NCBI GenBank assembly: GCA_036703985.1
Contig: DATNQN010000057.1
Span: forward strand, 248,001-312,000
From: Leptolyngbyaceae cyanobacterium
GTDB taxonomy: Bacteria; Cyanobacteriota; Cyanobacteriia; Cyanobacteriales; Aerosakkonemataceae
Reading direction: 5' to 3'
Length of the DNA: 64,000 nucleotides
Shown here: one piece after another, positions 63,088 to 64,000 of the stretch
Numbering within the stretch: the stretch's first letter is position 1
Layout: each line of letters opens with the position of its first letter
Notes under the pieces: generated by a model
What the model was told of the DNA's origin: nothing
Databases searched by the model: none
What the model saw: only the letters and a program-made list of their open reading frames with translations
Made by a program: the position numbers and the translations under genes

Positions 63088-64000
63088 ATGACTAACCAAA
63101 CCTACACCGCGCCCACAGTTACTTTACCCGACCTAGTGGAAATTCAGCGAGCTAGCTTCCGCTGGTTTCTAGAAGAAGGACTAATAGAAGAATTAAACAG
63201 TTTCTCCCCCATTACAGATTACACCGGCAAGCTGGAACTCCACTTCTTAGGCAAAGACTACAAACTCAAACGGCCTAAATACGACGTAGACGAAGCCAAA
63301 CGGCGCGACAGCACCTATGCCGTCCAGATGTACGTCCCTACTCGTTTGATTAACAAAGAAACCGGGGAAATCAAAGAACAAGAAGTCTTCATCGGTGACC
63401 TACCCCTGATGACAGACCGGGGTACTTTTATTATCAACGGTGCAGAACGAGTAATTGTTAATCAAATCGTTCGATCGCCCGGGGTTTACTACAAATCAGA
63501 AGTAGACAAAAACGGACGCCGCACCTACTCAGCCTCCCTCATTCCCAACCGAGGAGCCTGGTTAAAATTTGAAACAGACAAAAACGACTTAGTGTGGGTA
63601 CGCATTGACAAAACCCGCAAACTCTCAGCCCAAGTCCTGCTAAAAAGCTTGGGACTGACCGATAACGAAATCTTCGATGCCCTGCGTCACCCGGAATATT
63701 TCCAAAAAACCCTGGAAAAAGAAGGTAATCCCAGCGAAGAAGAAGCCTTGATGGAGTTATATCGCAAACTCCGCCCGGGCGAACCACCAACTGTTTCCGG
63801 CGGACAACAACTCCTAGACAGTCGCTTCTTCGACCCCAAACGGTACGACTTAGGACGAGTCGGACGCTACAAGCTCAACAGAAAACTGCGCCTCTCCGTC
63901 CCGGATACCATGCGGGTACTCACCCCACAGGATATCCTCGCCAGCATCGACTACTTGATCAACCTAGAATTCGATATCGGCGGCACCGACGACATCGACC
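63088..64000 (+). CDS. rpoB: RNA polymerase beta subunit (5' part, truncated by window edge)
   Basis: The first 304 codons of RpoB, starting [20 protein letters not shown]. Signature stretches are [40 protein letters not shown] and [15 protein letters not shown], all normal beta-subunit N-terminal sequence. The ribosome site is weak; AAGGAG occurs at 63065-63070, 17 bases upstream of the ATG. The continuation beyond 64000 is not visible. Confidence 0.96.
   Translation, partial: MTNQTYTAPTVTLPDLVEIQRASFRWFLEEGLIEELNSFSPITDYTGKLELHFLGKDYKLKRPKYDVDEAKRRDSTYAVQMYVPTRLINKETGEIKEQEVFIGDLPLMTDRGTFIINGAERVIVNQIVRSPGVYYKSEVDKNGRRTYSASLIPNRGAWLKFETDKNDLVWVRIDKTRKLSAQVLLKSLGLTDNEIFDALRHPEYFQKTLEKEGNPSEEEALMELYRKLRPGEPPTVSGGQQLLDSRFFDPKRYDLGRVGRYKLNRKLRLSVPDTMRVLTPQDILASIDYLINLEFDIGGTDDID

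Overview
The window comes from a cyanobacterial chromosome, most likely a filamentous, Oscillatoriales-like species. The evidence is direct. HIP1 octamers (GCGATCGC, for example 5106-5113) recur throughout. Cyanobacterial gene orders are intact: asd-dapA-rnj opposite tig-clpP-clpX, and rpsT-tatD-rpoB. There are also cyanobacterium-typical families: a HetZ-like protein, two DUF928 proteins, CrtD-type carotenoid desaturase, the Mo-dependent nitrogenase C-terminal family and a cyanobacterial STAND ATPase. No rRNA, tRNA or CRISPR array was recognised.

Layout. 1-1202: 5' part of a membrane-bound spermidine-synthase-like gene. 1407-3147: ATP-dependent PEP carboxykinase, with a 110-bp MITE-like insertion at its stop codon. 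3272-3794: wreck of a MuB-like transposition ATPase. 3869-9271: envelope and polysaccharide genes (dTDP-glucose dehydratase, CapA-type phosphatase, heptose kinase, TonB-like protein). 9370-10280: decayed IS200/IS605-type element. 10329-19888: cobI, two hydrolase-type genes, a Na+/H+ antiporter, mltA, a second decayed tnpB and several uncharacterised genes. 19974-24781: Mo-nitrogenase C-terminal-like protein, then asd-dapA-rnj. 25555-29312: tig, clpP and clpX (protein folding and turnover). 29508-34238: two hydrolases, a GntR-type regulator and an S1-domain protein.

34467-45006 is the most unusual part. Three tandem paralogues carry 8, 15 and 5 copies of a roughly 40-residue N-terminal repeat, followed by a serralysin-like (M10) metalloprotease domain and an RTX-like C-terminus. 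The first and third keep the zinc-binding motif. The middle and largest one has lost every recognisable zinc ligand. A convergent STAND ATPase with TPRs follows across an 18-bp perfect inverted repeat, and its upstream region holds 10-bp-phased repeats.

45752-64000 holds a HetZ-family regulator, a fructosamine-kinase-like gene, an M16 peptidase, crtD with a repeat-derived insertion, a large membrane-anchored helical-repeat protein, hslO, two tandem DUF928 genes, a universal stress protein, hisD, rpsT, tatD and the 5' part of rpoB. The rpsT-tatD gap contains several strong hairpins and may encode or include a structured RNA.

All functional calls rest on motif recognition in the translated sequence. 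No database search was run.
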